This document shows positions 1-13,146 of a DNA stretch of 64,000 nt, piece after piece. The DNA lies in contig JAJEKV010000215.1 in NCBI GenBank assembly GCA_021234155.1, positions 808,001 to 872,000 of the forward strand, read 5' to 3'. Position 1 is the first letter of the stretch. The number at the start of each line of letters is the position of its first letter. Source of the stretch: Isoetes taiwanensis (Eukaryota > Streptophyta > Lycopodiopsida > Isoetales > Isoetaceae). A program made the position numbers and the translations under genes. The notes under the pieces were generated by a model. It ran no database searches and was not told where the DNA came from. It saw only the letters and a program-made list of their open reading frames with translations.

Positions 1-125
1 GCTCTTTATTTGTCTGCGAGCTTCCTTGGCCAAACTATCCCAAACATCTACGGAACTTTCGGGATCCATGGCCAAAGATGCGTTCTATCGTTTCCCAAAC
101 TCCTTTGGTGAGTGTAGAAATTACA

Positions 126-356
126 TTACAATGGAGTTCGGGTTACCAAGGGATGGTGTGACAATGCACCAGGGCTTATACATAATCTCAAAGTCATACT
201 CCTCAGAAATTCCATCCATCTTCTCGTGATTGAAATTTGGCTGGGTGGATAAATAGCAGGAGACTTCGATGATCCGGTATCCAGCTGGAACCTTCTACCA
301 AGAAGGTAGTGCCTCCATATCCTGAGAACACGGACAACGGCTAACAATTCGATCAT
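126..356 (-). pseudogene. Ty3/gypsy RNase H fragment
   Basis: Read on the minus strand, this 76-residue stretch resembles the RNase H domain of Ty3/gypsy polyproteins. It has the phrase LLAVVRVLRIWRHYLLGRRF near the start, corresponding to the family's E-x-LAVV-ALR-WRHYLLG block, then a degraded TDHQSLKYL-like segment and RWMEFL. It follows, in minus-strand order, the reverse-transcriptase remains at about 690-1230, so it belongs to the same decayed element. The integrase part would lie beyond the left edge of the window. The frame is not continuous with the RT fragment, so this is a dead copy. Confidence 0.8.
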
Positions 357-689
357 GGGTAGGGTATCGGCTGCTCCGTCTCGTTCATTTTTCTAATGAA
401 TGGAATCATAGGCAATAACCCTCCTCCTGCATTAGGACTCCACGGGTAACAATTTTTTACGGCATCGTAATTTATCCTTTCCGGGGATCGGGCAATCACG
501 AGGGCCGAATGGCGGCGTTAAAAGCATCCTTAACGGGAAACCTACGGACTTTTGTTTTCCAATGTTCCATCCAATCCTTCACCTTTCGTGCTTTGTGAGA
601 TCAGTAGAGGTGCGGCAATTGTTGCCAAAATCCTTAACAAACTTAGATAATATCCGCTAGTCCTAAGTCGGACTTAGAAACATTACAGG

Positions 690-1230
690 AATAGGCGTCC
701 CTCACTTCTTCTATCTTCTCTTTGGATGGCAATTCCCTTGCTGAAATGATATATGTCCCAAATAAATCCACCTTGGAGTCGCAAATTTGCACTTAGAGAA
801 CTTGGCAAAGCTGATGTGTCGAGCTTTTGGGGCCAACTTTAGATGTTGCTCATGCTCCTTCAAAGTTTTACTATAGATGAGAATGTCGTCAAAAATAACA
901 ACAAAGTCATCAAGTATTGGCGGGAAAGGCGTCATTCATCAACATGAGCGTTGCGGGGGCATTAGATTAATCAAAAGGCATAGCGGTAAACTCATAATGC
1001 CCATATCTAGTGCCGAAAGCAGATTTATGGATGTCTGCTCCTTTATCCATATCGATGATATCCGGAAGGCGTAAATCAATTTTTGAAAATATTTGTCCCT
1101 GCTGGCTGGTCCATTAGATCATACGCCCTAGACAGCATAGCGATTCTTGATGGTATGCTTATTGAGCTGCCTATAATCAATACACATCCTCAAAGGAGCC
1201 ATCCTTTTCTTAATAAAAGAATAGAGGCCA
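690..1230 (-). pseudogene. Ty3/gypsy reverse transcriptase fragment
   Basis: On the minus strand successive frames give the ordered blocks of a gypsy RT. MCIDYRQLNKHTIKNRYA lies near 1130-1200 (family form MCIDYRALNKVTIKNRYP). [17 protein letters not shown] and NAPATLMLMND follow near 930-1040, then FVVIFDDILIYSKTLKEHEQHL (880-840 region), which contains the catalytic DD. The order matches a complete palm/fingers region, but stops and frame changes separate the blocks. The close match to the [26 protein letters not shown] consensus suggests a chromovirus-like gypsy lineage; that placement is inference. The copy is old and inactive. Confidence 0.88.
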
Positions 1231-1639
1231 AAAGGCGGAAACACTAGGCGAGATAGAGCCTAGGTTTAGTAACTCCACTGAAGTTGCTTCTTAAGCTCTC
1301 ACTTCAACTCGGGGGACTCATGCAGTGCAGACCTTCTTGGTAGGCTTAGTACTGGTTCTGAACTATCTCACATTCTACCCTCTAAAAGGAGGAAGCTTTT
1401 GAAATCTCATAACGGAAAAGATAAACAGATTCGGGAAGATTGGCAATCTCTTACGGCTTAAGGTATCAACTACTTGCTTTTTGCTTGGAAAAAACGATTC
1501 AATGGAGGCAAGTCTAATAATGCAAAGCAACTTATCTTTACGTATGGCCTTATCTAAGCGCCCGATGGTGATAGACTGCATAATGGGGTTTAAGGAGTCA
1601 CCTTTTATAGTCACGCGGGCTCTCCGTTAGCGTTGAAGG

Positions 1640-1790
1640 TTAACTTCAGTTTCTCGCCGTTTATATTGGCTTTTTGCGGATGCCAAAATTCCATACCAAC
1701 AATCGGATCATATTTGCCAATATCCATTATCACCATTTTTAAAGGCAGAAGCGGGTCTTTTGGCGCTTTGCATCTTAAGGTTATTCACGT
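1640..1790 (-). pseudogene. Ty3/gypsy protease C-terminal fragment
   Basis: The minus strand reads a block like IGKYDPIVGMEFWHPQ followed by ANINGEKLKL. This matches the flap and C-terminal part of retroviral-type aspartic proteases of gypsy elements (consensus LGKYDVILGMDWL). It lies upstream, in minus-strand sense, of the RT remains at 690-1230, which is the expected protease-RT order. The catalytic D-S/T-G motif was not found in frame. Confidence 0.6.
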
Positions 1791-1799
1791 GGCCATGGT

Positions 1800-3690
1800 G
1801 TGCTTTCTTACCTGCTTGGCTAAAATTGGCGGTTTCGGTGGGAGGATCTCAAAGTTTCAAGCGCAAATACGGCAGGCCATTCAGGAGAAGAAAAATTATA
1901 TTACACTACCATTATCCATGCCGAATTATAAAGGTTCTTTGTCTTACTTGACATATGGTGAAATAACTTGTGAGGTGACTTTTCAGCATTGCGGTTTCAA
2001 TATTACAAGGATATGGGACTCACCGTGATATGTATTGGGGAGCCTCCTCTCGGCCAGGTAGTGTGGAATTCGAGATCGTCGTCAATCGAATTACGACGCC
2101 GCTGGCCAAGCTGTCGCGATGCATTGTGACATAAGGGCAGATGCATGAAGTGCCGGGCGCTGTAACATGCCTTATCTCGGCGGAGGCTGTTCTGAACCTC
2201 TTTTTGGGAATAGGCGTAGAGGTTCCGAACTTCTCTGAGCATTGTTGGTTTGTCCGAACATGTTGAAGGTGACTTTCTTTTTCTGGCGGCGAGTAAAGGA
2301 TTTGGCGAGGTCTGAGGACGGTGAGCGGGATTTTGTAAGGTGTGGGCCAGTGGGCTGCGAGTAAGAGGCGGGGCCAGTCGGTTTCTTGAATTGTCCTCAC
2401 CGAGGCTGAAATGCACCTTAGCCTCGGCCTACACGCGATTTGGTCTATGGCCTTAACCATTGGATTTAATTGATGGGGCCAGCCTTCAATGCGGCCCCCT
2501 CACAGCCCTCTTTTTCATTCATTCTGCTTTTACTCTGACCTCAAGCGCATGAATCCGCTCGGTGTAGGCTGGCGGTATGCCTTTTCTGCTCTAACGTAAA
2601 GGTGCGATTTGTTGGCATTTGTGCTGCGAGGCACATAATGTCGACTTAAAACTTTTGGCAAACTTCGAATTTGCATCTACTTCTATCCGGATCTTGGCTC
2701 ACGGCATAGCCCTTCCACCAAATCACGGGCAGCTCTGTAAGGTTTGTGGTGGCAACCTTTTCGTATCCTTTTACGTGTCATGCCGCCGGATTTCCCAAAC
2801 TCCTTCATCTCGTCCAACGGGACTGCGCATTCAACCAGCCTCCTCTAGATTTCCCCATCAAAGCCCTGGGCCAATTTTCTGTTTTTTCCATATCTTGGTT
2901 ATGGCGGTATCAGCCAAACACGGTACTCTTCCCCGGCGCTTTGCATGGTCACGAGGATGATCGGGCGTCTCGAGGGGGACTGAGAAGTGGGCTGATGGTG
3001 AAGATGTAGCACTATCCTTGAGGAACTTGATGCGTTTGGAATGGTGCTTCCTTAAATGCAGTGCGGGGCTTGGTTTGGTGCAAGTGGGGCTGGGGTGGTG
3101 GACTTGGCGTGCTTGGGGATAATTCGGCCCATTTCTCTGCATAGGCTGCGGTGGATTGGCATCAAGACATAAGTTTGCAGCTCAACTAATTAATGCGGCT
3201 TCATCAACGTAGTTCTTGCTCATGTGTTAATCTGCTAGCATTGGGGGTGTACGCCCGCGGCGGTTCGTTACGCCAGGTCTATAGTGAGCATAAAAAGGTA
3301 TAAGGAAATTATAGTGACATCAAGTCTCATAAAAGAAGATCAGGAAGGAAGAGTACAATAGAAAAGATCTTTTATTACAAGTGAAACGATCATTACATTG
3401 AGCTGCGTTACAACTCAAGTTATATATCGACAGTAGATACTTTACATTGGGCATTTTTTTTTTTTTTCCAACTCACACATAACATAAGAAATGAGGCGGG
3501 GACGGGGGGTTGGCAAAAGGGTACAAGATAGAGTAGCGAGCGCTTTCCGTCTGACCACGACTGGCTTATGGCGAGCCCGGAACTGGATGATACTGAGTTG
3601 GTGATGCATTATGTGGGGCTAATGATAAGGAAGTTAAAAAGCCTCCTTAGCGCATAGAAAATCTCCCACAAGTGATGGTTTGAAAAAAGC
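1800..3690. other. Probable gag/leader part of decayed gypsy element, unresolved
   Basis: This stretch lies upstream, in minus-strand sense, of the gypsy protease and RT fragments and should hold gag, primer site and LTR of the same element. Several short open frames exist on both strands (for example 2003-2460 minus), but I see no clear zinc knuckle, primer site or LTR end. A T-run at about 3456-3468 is the only simple repeat. No gene can be supported. Confidence 0.35.
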
Positions 3691-4299
3691 TTCATGCCTT
3701 GTCATATCCCAATAATAGTCCCATGTCGTGAAGAGTTTGCTTGGTCCTCAAAGGGCCGTTCGAGAATGTTAATAACCCCTTTTACGGATCATAGGGCTCT
3801 CCTGGCTCTCTGGGGTTCCCCTACCTCAAAACGCCGTCCCTGTGGCGTTCCACATATTTATCGCCTTTTAAGTATAAATCGTGACGTCACTATGAATAAT
3901 TAATGGCACATTAATTATTCATAAACTAAAATTAGCTATGTTAATAATTAAATTATAAAAGGTGGAAACCTAACCTTAAACCCTAATTCAATTTGGCTTA
4001 ATCTAATATTAAAGGGCCTAAATACCAAATTAGTTAATATTGCCAACCGGGCTGCCATTTGCCCCAAATCGATTGGGCAAGGCGGGGTTTCCATTTTGGA
4101 CACCCAAATTAGGGCTTTGTGCCCCAATTCAATTAGGAACAGTGGAGATGGGGGAGGAGGGCGGCGGCCGAGGGCACCCTTCGATCGTCGAGATGGAGCC
4201 ATCCCAAAGCCGGGTTCGGCAGTTGTCTGTAGCTTAGTTGTGTTATCGTGGGATAGCAGCCCTGTTGAGCATTTGTTTGTGTATTTCTTACATTTCTCT

Positions 4300-5430
4300 G
4301 TGTTCTCTACATTGTGCTTTTAATTGTAGGAACTAACCCTTCATTGCAAAGGTGAGTTCTCTTTATCTCGATTCGATACTTGCTCTTAAATGATGGATTG
4401 ATAGTGCTTTGCATAGTATTACTCTTGAAATGGGGAGTCACGAGGTGAGACCTCACGAGCCCATGTATTGTAGTATGCTCCTAGATAAGAGCCTGTATTA
4501 TCCCATTAGTTGCGACACATTGTACAAGAGACCATAGGGTCATAGATGCTATGGATTGAAGCAGCACCAAACAAGGGACCAGTGGTGGTGAAGCGGGGGT
4601 GGGGTCTTTGCCACGAACATAAAAGGCTCTTGAGACTCCCTCAGGTGGACTAAGCCCCTAATAGCGGCCCGATGAGCTAAGCTAGCGATCCGGCGCGGGT
4701 ATGGTGCGACACTCCCAGTGCAGAGGTGTGACCCACTGGGGCATCTGTACTTTGAGTAATTTAGAGGCGGAGTAAAGTAGAATGCGGATGTGGGGGTTAG
4801 CTGATGCGGCACGTATTCTCCTGAGTCCACCCATGGAACCTTTGTGATCACGGGAAGGGGGGCCACGACTGCCTCGCCGGACCCGGGCGTCATGAACCAC
4901 GGAGTAGGCTCGGTGCAGGGAGGTGATTACCTCGAGCTGGCGTCTCAGGAAGGCTATAGCAAAACCATGGCGTGAATCGGCCCACATCGCAAAGTGTGTG
5001 CGGGGAGCCGGATGGAGTGGACAACCCTAGCCCGATGTTCTACTTGCCCTGTAGCCGGGTTATACCTCTGTCTGTCGCTGATCTCTTTGAGGCCAGTCTC
5101 CCCATCCTCCACGGAGTCTGAGGCAGGGGTAGAACTTGGGGTTTGGGGTGTTTTCCTTAGGGGTTAGATGCATATATCTTAAGTTGGTATTTGGATGGAT
5201 GTCCCACCCAGCCATTGGTGGTTATTTATATATATATTTATCTTTGTGTGCTAACATGTATTCGCTTAAGCGACTTAGGAGCCCATTGAAGGCGTGGGCG
5301 AATGACACCTCAGGTGTCCTTCACCGGGCATCTCTCTATAGATGGCAGAGTTGGGCGGAGGCCACTGCTCATGGTGAGATGGTTTGCCATGGGGGAGGTC
5401 CCGTATGTATGTCGTCGGGGCCGTAGTATA
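4300..5430 (+). repeat. LTR-like repeat, left copy (plus orientation)
   Basis: This about 1.1-kb segment is homologous, over its length, to the reverse complement of 9330-10400. Shared landmarks in order are TAGGAACTAACCCTT, AAGGTGAGTTCTCT, ACATAAAAGGCTC, GGCACGTATTCT, ACCCATGGAACC, AGGCTATAG, ATGGAGTGGACAACCC and ATCTCTTTGAG, later CATGGTGAG and GCCATGGG. Divergence is considerable, with scattered indels. The AT-rich sequence before it (3860-4300, containing GTATAAAT near 3870) may hold its promoter end. Size and context between gypsy remains suggest an LTR, but no matching terminal TG/CA or target duplication was found, so LTR identity is inferred. Confidence 0.7.
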
Positions 5431-8400
5431 TATTAGGGGCGTCCTGATCCCATTAGGGGTGCACTCCCCTGCGGGCCATAATCACGGTTGGCGGATGCCG
5501 GATCATCCCAACCATTATCGGTTGGTAATTCTTTCTTCATATTCTTAGGGTCCCTCGTGCAGGCCGGTAAGAATGAATATAGAACATTGCACAATTTTCT
5601 TTATACTTTCAAACCCTAATAGATACAAGGAGTATCATGGAGAAAAGCGATTTAATTGTAGTCATTGACACGTAATAATAGATCATAAGAAAATGGCACA
5701 TATATTATAAAATGTGTGAAGATGCCAAGTCCAAAATTTTTACAACTATCACAGCAGTGAATATGCGTAATACAAATGTCTAGGAACTAGGTCCCTCCCT
5801 TTAGTCCATGGTAGGAGGTGTGGTGGCGATGGTGGGTGTAATAAATGTGAGTCACCCACTGGGTCTCTTGTGGCGACTGCAATGGAGGCAACCTGGGGCG
5901 GATAGGCAGCGACCAATGGGGCCGCCCGTAAAGGGGTTTCATACTCATCGGGGTGCAATATCCTGTCCCCAAGGCCGTCGGGGCAAGATCCAGGCCGATC
6001 ACAGTACATAAATGTAAGCGTCACGATAGGGGCTTCTTGTGACCAATGTGGAAAAAAACGGAGGTCCACCATGAAGCCTTGACCTCCGGCCCTAAGTCTC
6101 GGGCTATAAAAAGAACTTGCCCCTGCCGGCTGATAGGAAAAAAGCAGTAAGGTGGTTTCCCAATACCTTCCCTTGCGGGGGTCTCGGCGTGGCAACCTCC
6201 TTGTCAAGTCCGCCAAGGGACTACTTCTTCCTTGAGTTCTGTTGCTCTTCCTTCAAATGGCGGGGATTATGGTATAGATCCTCTCCCTCCTCATATCCCA
6301 GGAGGGACCGACCATATTAATATTTGGGACATGAGGGTCCCATGGCTGTAAAAGGCATCGTTGAAGGCGAGGATGGCGGATCACGCATCACCGAGTTCGA
6401 AGCCATAGCAAAGTCTCGGTGGCTCTATGGTCTCCTGGTGGAATTGGGTAAGCCTGCTACTGTACCTCACGGGGAAGGTCAATAGGAGCAAAGTCGATGA
6501 AATCATCCATCTGATACTCGCCAACTCATAGAGGAGTACATGGACCTTGTCTTGCGTGAGAAACAGGCCACCATGTGATAGGTCGGATGATGTCATCCGG
6601 GAGAAGATATTCTTGCCCTGGTGATACACCTTTGGAAGGGCGTCTGCTTGGGACAGCGTGCAGCTTGTTCGGCGTTGGCATCTCCTACCAATTGCTTCCA
6701 GTGAAGTCACCCATGCCTATGTGCTCCCCTCCTCCTCCTCCTCCTCGGAAGGCTCGGGAGTTTGCCTTTCTCTACCGGCAATGTGTCATCCTCAGCGTAC
6801 TGATCCATGAGGGATGGCTGAACAAAACTACTTCAAGATTCAATCACCCGATCTTTGCCTGGCCGGCGTATCTAAGCTTTCCCTTCAACACATCATATCG
6901 TGGGTGTCACCCCCTGGCATATCCGGGACCACATCAGTTCTAAATACAAGCGGGAGGTTTCCCAAGAGGAATACGGAGGAAGCATCTCCCTGCATGTAAA
7001 ACTCGAGAATCCGGCATAATACAGGTGCCATTGCATATTAGTGATGAGGTCAATGACGACATAGAAAGGGCAATTAAACGGTCGAAGAGCAACTTTGGAT
7101 CCCAATGCTCTCCATCACGGTACCATGCAAGTAGATTAGGTGGCGACCATGGGCCTAGAATGGAGGAGGGAGGGAAGAAACTTTCGAATATGAACAAATG
7201 AAATGAAACTTTGAAGATCCTTTTTAACACTTTTATTTATCTTTGACATCGGCATTTTAGGTACTCAATACAAAACAAAGGTAAATTTTTATTTAATATC
7301 AAAAAAATTTTCACAATGCAAATATCTGCAAAATTTTTAGGGGGGCTCTCAGAATCTGCTTGGTGAGGGGCTAAAATCGCTGGCATTATGGTGACCCTCT
7401 TTGCGTGGATAGCGCAATAAGGCATCACCAAAGAGTGCCACCAGGTGAGCCTCGACCTCTTTGACGCCGGGATGGCAAAAAATGCAGGCGGAGGTGGGTT
7501 TAAACTCTTGGGCGTCTCCAGAACCAACCTTTGAAAGGGGAGCTTCGTGTCCGGTTGCGTAGAACTTCTGAAACCTACGGGATCTCGTGGAGCCCGCGAT
7601 GAGGGTCTATCTGGGGAGGGCTTCCTTTGGGCGAGGGGGGGAGGCGGCCTTGAGCCCGGGATGCGTCTTGGCTCCTGGCCCGGGCTGGGGGGGAGAGGCA
7701 TCACAGCTCATCCTGGTGGAGGCGGCGTTCTTTCAGCTCAAGCGGGTCTTCAACTTTTTCCTTATCTTGGTATTTCTTGGGACTTGGAACTGAGGATTTC
7801 CTCCAGGTGTTTAATAATTATCTTTTCCAGGTTGGGTTTGGCTTTGCTTTGGGTCTTTGGTACCCATCACCCTGTAAGGTCTGCTTGTTCTTTGTGGGGC
7901 AGGTACCCTCCTTTTCCTTTTGGATCTCTCACCGCTCTTCCCGGAGGTCTTCCTCAACCTCATTGTCGTGGCTCTATCTGATAAGTGGCTATAATTGCCG
8001 GGTGTTGGTTCATATCTGTCACGAATCGTCGTTAAATAATGCATCGATGTCGGGTTTCTCTCCCCGCGTGAAGCTGCAGGCTTCATGCCATTGGTATGGG
8101 GAATCTCGATATTTTTGCCATCTATGACGGCGACTCCATCCCCTTTGGTACTTTACATATTCCTACCTCGGCCCGTATCGGTTTCGTTCCACTCTCCCTA
8201 GCGATCATCCTCACGGCCAAGTTCGGTTCACGGTGGCCTCTTTCCCTTATATCCTCCTCTCGGTATGTCGCTTCACATTGGGAGGGTAGGGCATAATCAA
8301 CATCACCGTAGAATCGAAGATTTGCTTTCGGCCATGGTGTAGAAGGTGGCGGAGTTCAACCTCACCATAAAAACTGCTCGAAATGTGGTGGGGTGGATAG

Positions 8401-9330
8401 GGTATTCGATGCGTGGGTGGCAAATCTGATTTACCAACTCATCCAAGTATGTCAATCGGGCCGGGGTCATTAGCCATGTCTTTGGCGATGAAGGCATTGT
8501 CGAGCTATGGTAGTAAGGGTAAGCGGGGTCCCTTGATACTCGCTGGTGGTAGCCATGACTATGGCCGAGGGTCCTAAAAAGGCAACGGCCGGTAGGAAAC
8601 TACTTACGTTAGGAAAGTATTTGATAGTGATAAGAGGCTACTTAGGGGTATGAAAAGGACGGGGGTGGAGAAACGGTCCGGTCCGGTGGCTATGGTAGTC
8701 AGGATCTAGCGGAGTGCGATAAAGGCAAGAAGGAAGTAAAAACAGTTCGCAGCTTTTAAAATTTTAAAAGTTTTCTTGGGATTTTTTTTTTTAACAAACA
8801 TTATCTGACTGAATCTACAGCGGAAATCTTGAGGCGCCGACAAGCTGGCATCCCTGGCACCTACGCGGGGGTCGAGGAAAAAGAAAACAGCGGCGCCGGG
8901 GTTGACTTCGGGACGAAATTCCTGCAGCGATGGTGCGGTCGGGCGCCCGCATTCCACCTCCTACCACCATTGTAAAATCAATAAAAAGCAAAGCGAGAGT
9001 TGACTTTGGGCCCCCCCCTCTTGACTCCTTCACTTTATTCTTTGACCCTCCTAGGGTTTTGGGTATGCGATCCATTGGAATAAACTATTTCCTTCATCTG
9101 AACTACCTACAAAAATTTATAGCCCCTCAAGCTTGGGGCCTCGGTTTGCCCTAAGCTTCTTAAAACTTACAACCTACTACTTCAACCTAACGAGAACCAA
9201 CATCAAATAGCTAAACAATCACTAGCAAACTCCCACCTAACTACCGAACTAACGAGTTTGGGGTTTGGTCAGTTCTATGATTTTGGCGTCGAAATCCGCG
9301 GCTCGATACCTTTGTGGCTCCACGAACATA
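5430..9330. other. Region between inverted LTR-like copies; possible decayed gag
   Basis: No intact gene is seen. On the minus strand near 7360-7450 a short run reads like a worn CCHC knuckle (R-Y-P-R-K-E-G-H-H-N, with the cysteines lost). Proline-rich sequence lies nearby (7237-7704), as often found in gypsy gag. Other open frames (for example 5749-6216 and 6381-6710, minus) show no family I recognise. The likeliest content is decayed retrotransposon gag and leader sequence; this is a weak inference. Confidence 0.35.
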
Positions 9331-10400
9331 TCGACACTTTCGGGCCGTATATATCGAGGGGACTTTCCCCTCCCATGGCAACCAACTCACCATGAGCCGG
9401 GCCCTCAGTCTAACTTTCGGGCCATCTATAAGAAAGATGCTCAAAGTGAAGGACCTGGAGGGTCATTCGACCCCTTCAATGGAGGCTCGTGGCGGGCGTG
9501 AATACAAGGTTGCTTTACTGCGGGCATAATCATATCATAAATTTACCACCACGGTGGCACATCCATCAAGTGACAACAACAAAAAATATGCATTTAATAC
9601 TAAGGAAAAACACCCAAACCCATGGTTCTACCCATTTCGGACTCGGTGAGGATCGTGCGTGACTGGGTCTCAAAGAGATGCGTTAGAATCTTGACATGGC
9701 GTTGGCTGGCATAGAACATCGACTGGGGTTGTCCACTCCATCAGCCTTTTATTGCACACTTTGCGGATGGTCCAATCATGCCATAAGTCACTATAGCCTT
9801 TAGGACCCGCTTGAGACTCAAGGTATCGCCCCTTCGAGCCTACTCGGGGTTCATGAAGCCCGTCCGATGGCCCGGTGGGGAAGTGTCCCCTTCCAGGATC
9901 CACGGTGGTTCCATGGGTGAGCTAGAAGAATACGTGCCATCGGCGACCCCCGCATCCGTGCGGAGCTTTCACCCCCTAAATCTACTCAAAACCGCGGGGT
10001 GCCCCATGCGGTCACACCTGCGCCCGGTGTCGGACCACCGGCCCTCATGGTGGCCAAAGGCTATGGGGTGCGGCAGGGTCGTCTGGGAGCCTTTTATGTT
10101 GGGTGCAGACCACCCCCACGTCTAGCGTCCTTATGGGTGCTAAGCAATTCCACTTAGCATCCCGACTGGGTGGTCTCTCTTGTGCAGGGCATCAAATGGG
10201 AAATACGGGGATCAACCTAGGAGTATACTACTACCATGGCTCGAGGTCTCTACCCCCTTGTTCCCCCCATTTCGAGGTAATCTATGTCAAAAAACTATCA
10301 ATCCATCCTTTAAGAGCAAGACCCGAATTAGAAATAAAAGAGAACTCACCTTTACAATCAAGGGTTAGTTCCTACAAGTAAAAAGCCGAGAGAAACGGGC
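9330..10400 (-). repeat. LTR-like repeat, right copy (minus orientation)
   Basis: This is the inverted partner of 4300-5430. Read as reverse complement it runs from TAGGAACTAACCCTT and the GTGAGTTCTC block (10380-10330) through ACATAAAAGGCTC (about 10100), GGCACGTATTCT (about 9940), ACCCATGGAACC (about 9915) and GGAGTGGACAACCCC (about 9735) to the CCATTGAAGG/CATGGTGAG blocks (about 9480-9390). Because the two copies point toward each other, they cannot be the two LTRs of one intact element. They come from separate insertions or from an inversion. Confidence 0.7.
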
Positions 10401-10869
10401 CAGAAACAACCGCGGCAAGTGCCCAGGGGGTGCTACCTAAATTCTCAAAGCTATAACCGCACCCACACGGTTCTGTTGGATCAGTTGTCATTTGAATTGC
10501 TTCCATCTTCTGCGGGACTTGGCTCTGACTCTGGATTACGGTAAAAGGTATTAGCTGGCAAGGTGGGTGCTCAGCTGCTGCTCCTCTTGATGATTTTTGG
10601 GGATCAATCGGGGCTGGGGGTCAGTTGATGACCCAATTTGGAACTTCCCATCTTTGTGTCGAATTAGGCGAGGGTGGCTCTAAATAGCCCAATTAGCATT
10701 ATTCAATTAATGGTGGATAATTATCCTTTAATGGTTTAATTTGCATAGCTAAATTAAATACAAGTCAATGTCAAAACTACCCCATGGTGGCGTACCTTTC
10801 TTTGGTGATGTGTCCATTATATTATTTATAGGTATCGTTATAAATACATGGGAGATCACATTCACCACC

Positions 10870-12450
10870 CTCGGGTTGTCCCATCGGTTTTGTAAATAGA
10901 GAACCTTACTTTCGGTTCCCAAGCGCATAAATAATGCCTTATAGAATTTCTTTGGTATACCATTATTATAATTAGATACAACATAGGCAATCTATGTAGC
11001 CCTAAACATCTTCTTGATAAGAGCGTGCGGTATATAATTTGCCAACTTATTCAAATTGTTTAAACAACCATCCATTTATAATATTCTTGTGAGGAACCCA
11101 ACAATAACATCTATAGCAATTGAAGTCCGCACAAACTTCTGAATCGTAAGGATAAGCGAACACCAGAGGCTTCTTGTTGGCTTTCTTTATCCATTAAGCA
11201 AATTTTACAATGACTAATAGAAATGAAGACATCTCTCTACAATCCAAACCACACAAAATATGGTTTAATCTTTGCCAAGATCGCCCCCATGCCACGATGA
11301 CCCGCGGTAGGTGCATCATGATCCTCCTAAGAATCTAAAGTCCGCGATCAATGCGGCTTTTGGACCTTTATACAAGAACCCATTGCGATCTTATATCCAT
11401 ATGCATTGCCACTTTGGCCAATAACCAAATATACGTATAATCATGGTCGGTGGTATGCAATGGCTTGTTTCCTCTAAATGGTTGGATTGTGCTATAGAAG
11501 AACAAATTGCATAATGCCTGCTTAAAGCGGCATCCGCGACAACCTTCTCTTTATCCGGCGATAGTCGAGAAATCATATTCTTTTAAAAAGCAACTGTTTT
11601 CAATTTTCCTTCGCCTAATGCTGCGGTGGTCAAAAGTATGACGTCGACCCTAAAAGATAGTGGCCACACTTTCAAAGCATGATGACGGCTAGAAATTCTT
11701 TATCATAATAGTGTATCTACTTTCCCGGTCAAAACAAACTTCCGACCGATAAGCAATAGGATGACCATCACGCATCAAACTACACCCAAAACCATACCAC
11801 TTGCATCAACAGAACAAGTAAAGGTGGTCAAACTTTGTAAGCGTGGAATGGGAACCATGGCATCCTTTAAAACTTGGAAAGCGAAGTGATGATTATGATT
11901 CCATTGGAAAGGAACATCTTTTCGTAGCAACAAATATAAATCTAAAGCTAAACAAGCAAAATTCTGTACAAACTTCCTATAATAACTGCATAAGCCCAAA
12001 AGAGCGTAATGCAACAACGGAAAGCGGTGGGGTCAATCCACAATTGTTTGTACTATACTAGGATCAACTTTAAGACCCTCAGTGCAAACGATATGACCTT
12101 CAATTTTCGATTGGAAAAAGATTCTTTTTCTTAGGATTCTGATCCTGGATCAGCGAAAGACCCCTTTCAAAAATGCAAATAACGATGCCTTGGACTTCTT
12201 TGGAAACCAATATGGTCGTTAAAAGAAAATGACAACACAACTCCCCATGCACATCCTCAAATATCGCCCCATTAGTCGCAAAAAAGGTAGGCGCATTTTG
12301 TAAGTCAAATGGCATGACTAAAACTCATAATGTCAAAACATTGTTAAAACCCGATCTTAGGCCAGTCTTGAGGTGCAATTTTTAAGTTGCCAATACCGGA
12401 CTTAAGATCAAAAGCGACTAAAAACTTTGGCACCTTGGAACTTTGGCGCC
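10870..12450 (-). pseudogene. Second decayed Ty3/gypsy pol (RT, RNase H, integrase)
   Basis: Minus-strand blocks appear in pol order. FDLKSG lies near 12420, MPFDLQNAPTFF at about 12315-12280 (RT), and FLGL-like GLCSYYRKFVQNF with PFQWN, AFQVLKDAM and CSVDASGMVLG at 12017-11775 (RT thumb into RNase H). PDKEKVVADAALSR is near 11550 (the conserved NVVADALSR linker), and GHRGMGAILAKIKPYFVW with a CKIC pair is near 11320-11170 (integrase HHCC zinc finger). Frames shift between blocks and stops occur in the integrase. This copy differs in sequence from the 1-2 kb fragment and is a separate element. Confidence 0.85.
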
Positions 12451-13145
12451 AAGAACTATCTTTTTTTTTACCAACAAAGGCAGGGAGCACCAAAGGTGAA
12501 AAACTATAGCGAGATCAATCCGGTTTGAAGGAACTCATCAAGTCGGTAGCCAGAATTTTTTTTTGTTAGCCATGCATTCTCAAGAAGGAGCTTGATTAGG
12601 CAATTCTTTTCTAGGAAGAAGACAAAATATTACAAAAAGGCAGTTTGACACTCATTAAATGAAGATGCACTAGACTTGGGATGCAAAACCACCAACTACA
12701 GAGCGAGTTTCATTGCCAAACTATAGACTATTGGAATGGGGTTAGAATAACAACTTCAAAGATACGCTCACGCTGGCAAAAGGCTAACCCAAGGATACTA
12801 GTAATCAATCAACTAAAGGATGAAACTCGTAACACCCATTCTTGGAGACAACCTAAGCATCACCAACCACAACCACACGGAGGAGGCGCCTGCATTAAAG
12901 GGACCAAATAAAATACTAAGAAAGACAACTAAATCCCTCGACTTTTGAGGATATTGTGGATCTAAGAGATAACTTAGGCAATCCAAAACTCAAATAGCTT
13001 GAATGCTTACGTTGCTACCTCTATCATGTAGGGGTCGAATACCATAACCTATGCTCATGCCACTTTTGTCCCTTTGTCAGGAATAGACATATATATGTTT
13101 CTATGTCCAAAGAAGCATCAATGAAACATGAGGGGTCTTTGGAGT
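12450..13145. other. No gene recognised
   Basis: This is probably upstream gypsy sequence of the element at 10870-12450, but no motif supports a gene. Only short open frames occur. Confidence 0.4.
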
Positions 13146-13146
13146 G

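Noticed and set aside
4300-10400. The two inverted LTR-like copies as the LTR pair of one element
   Set aside because: LTRs of one element must be direct repeats; these are inverted and flank no coherent internal region.
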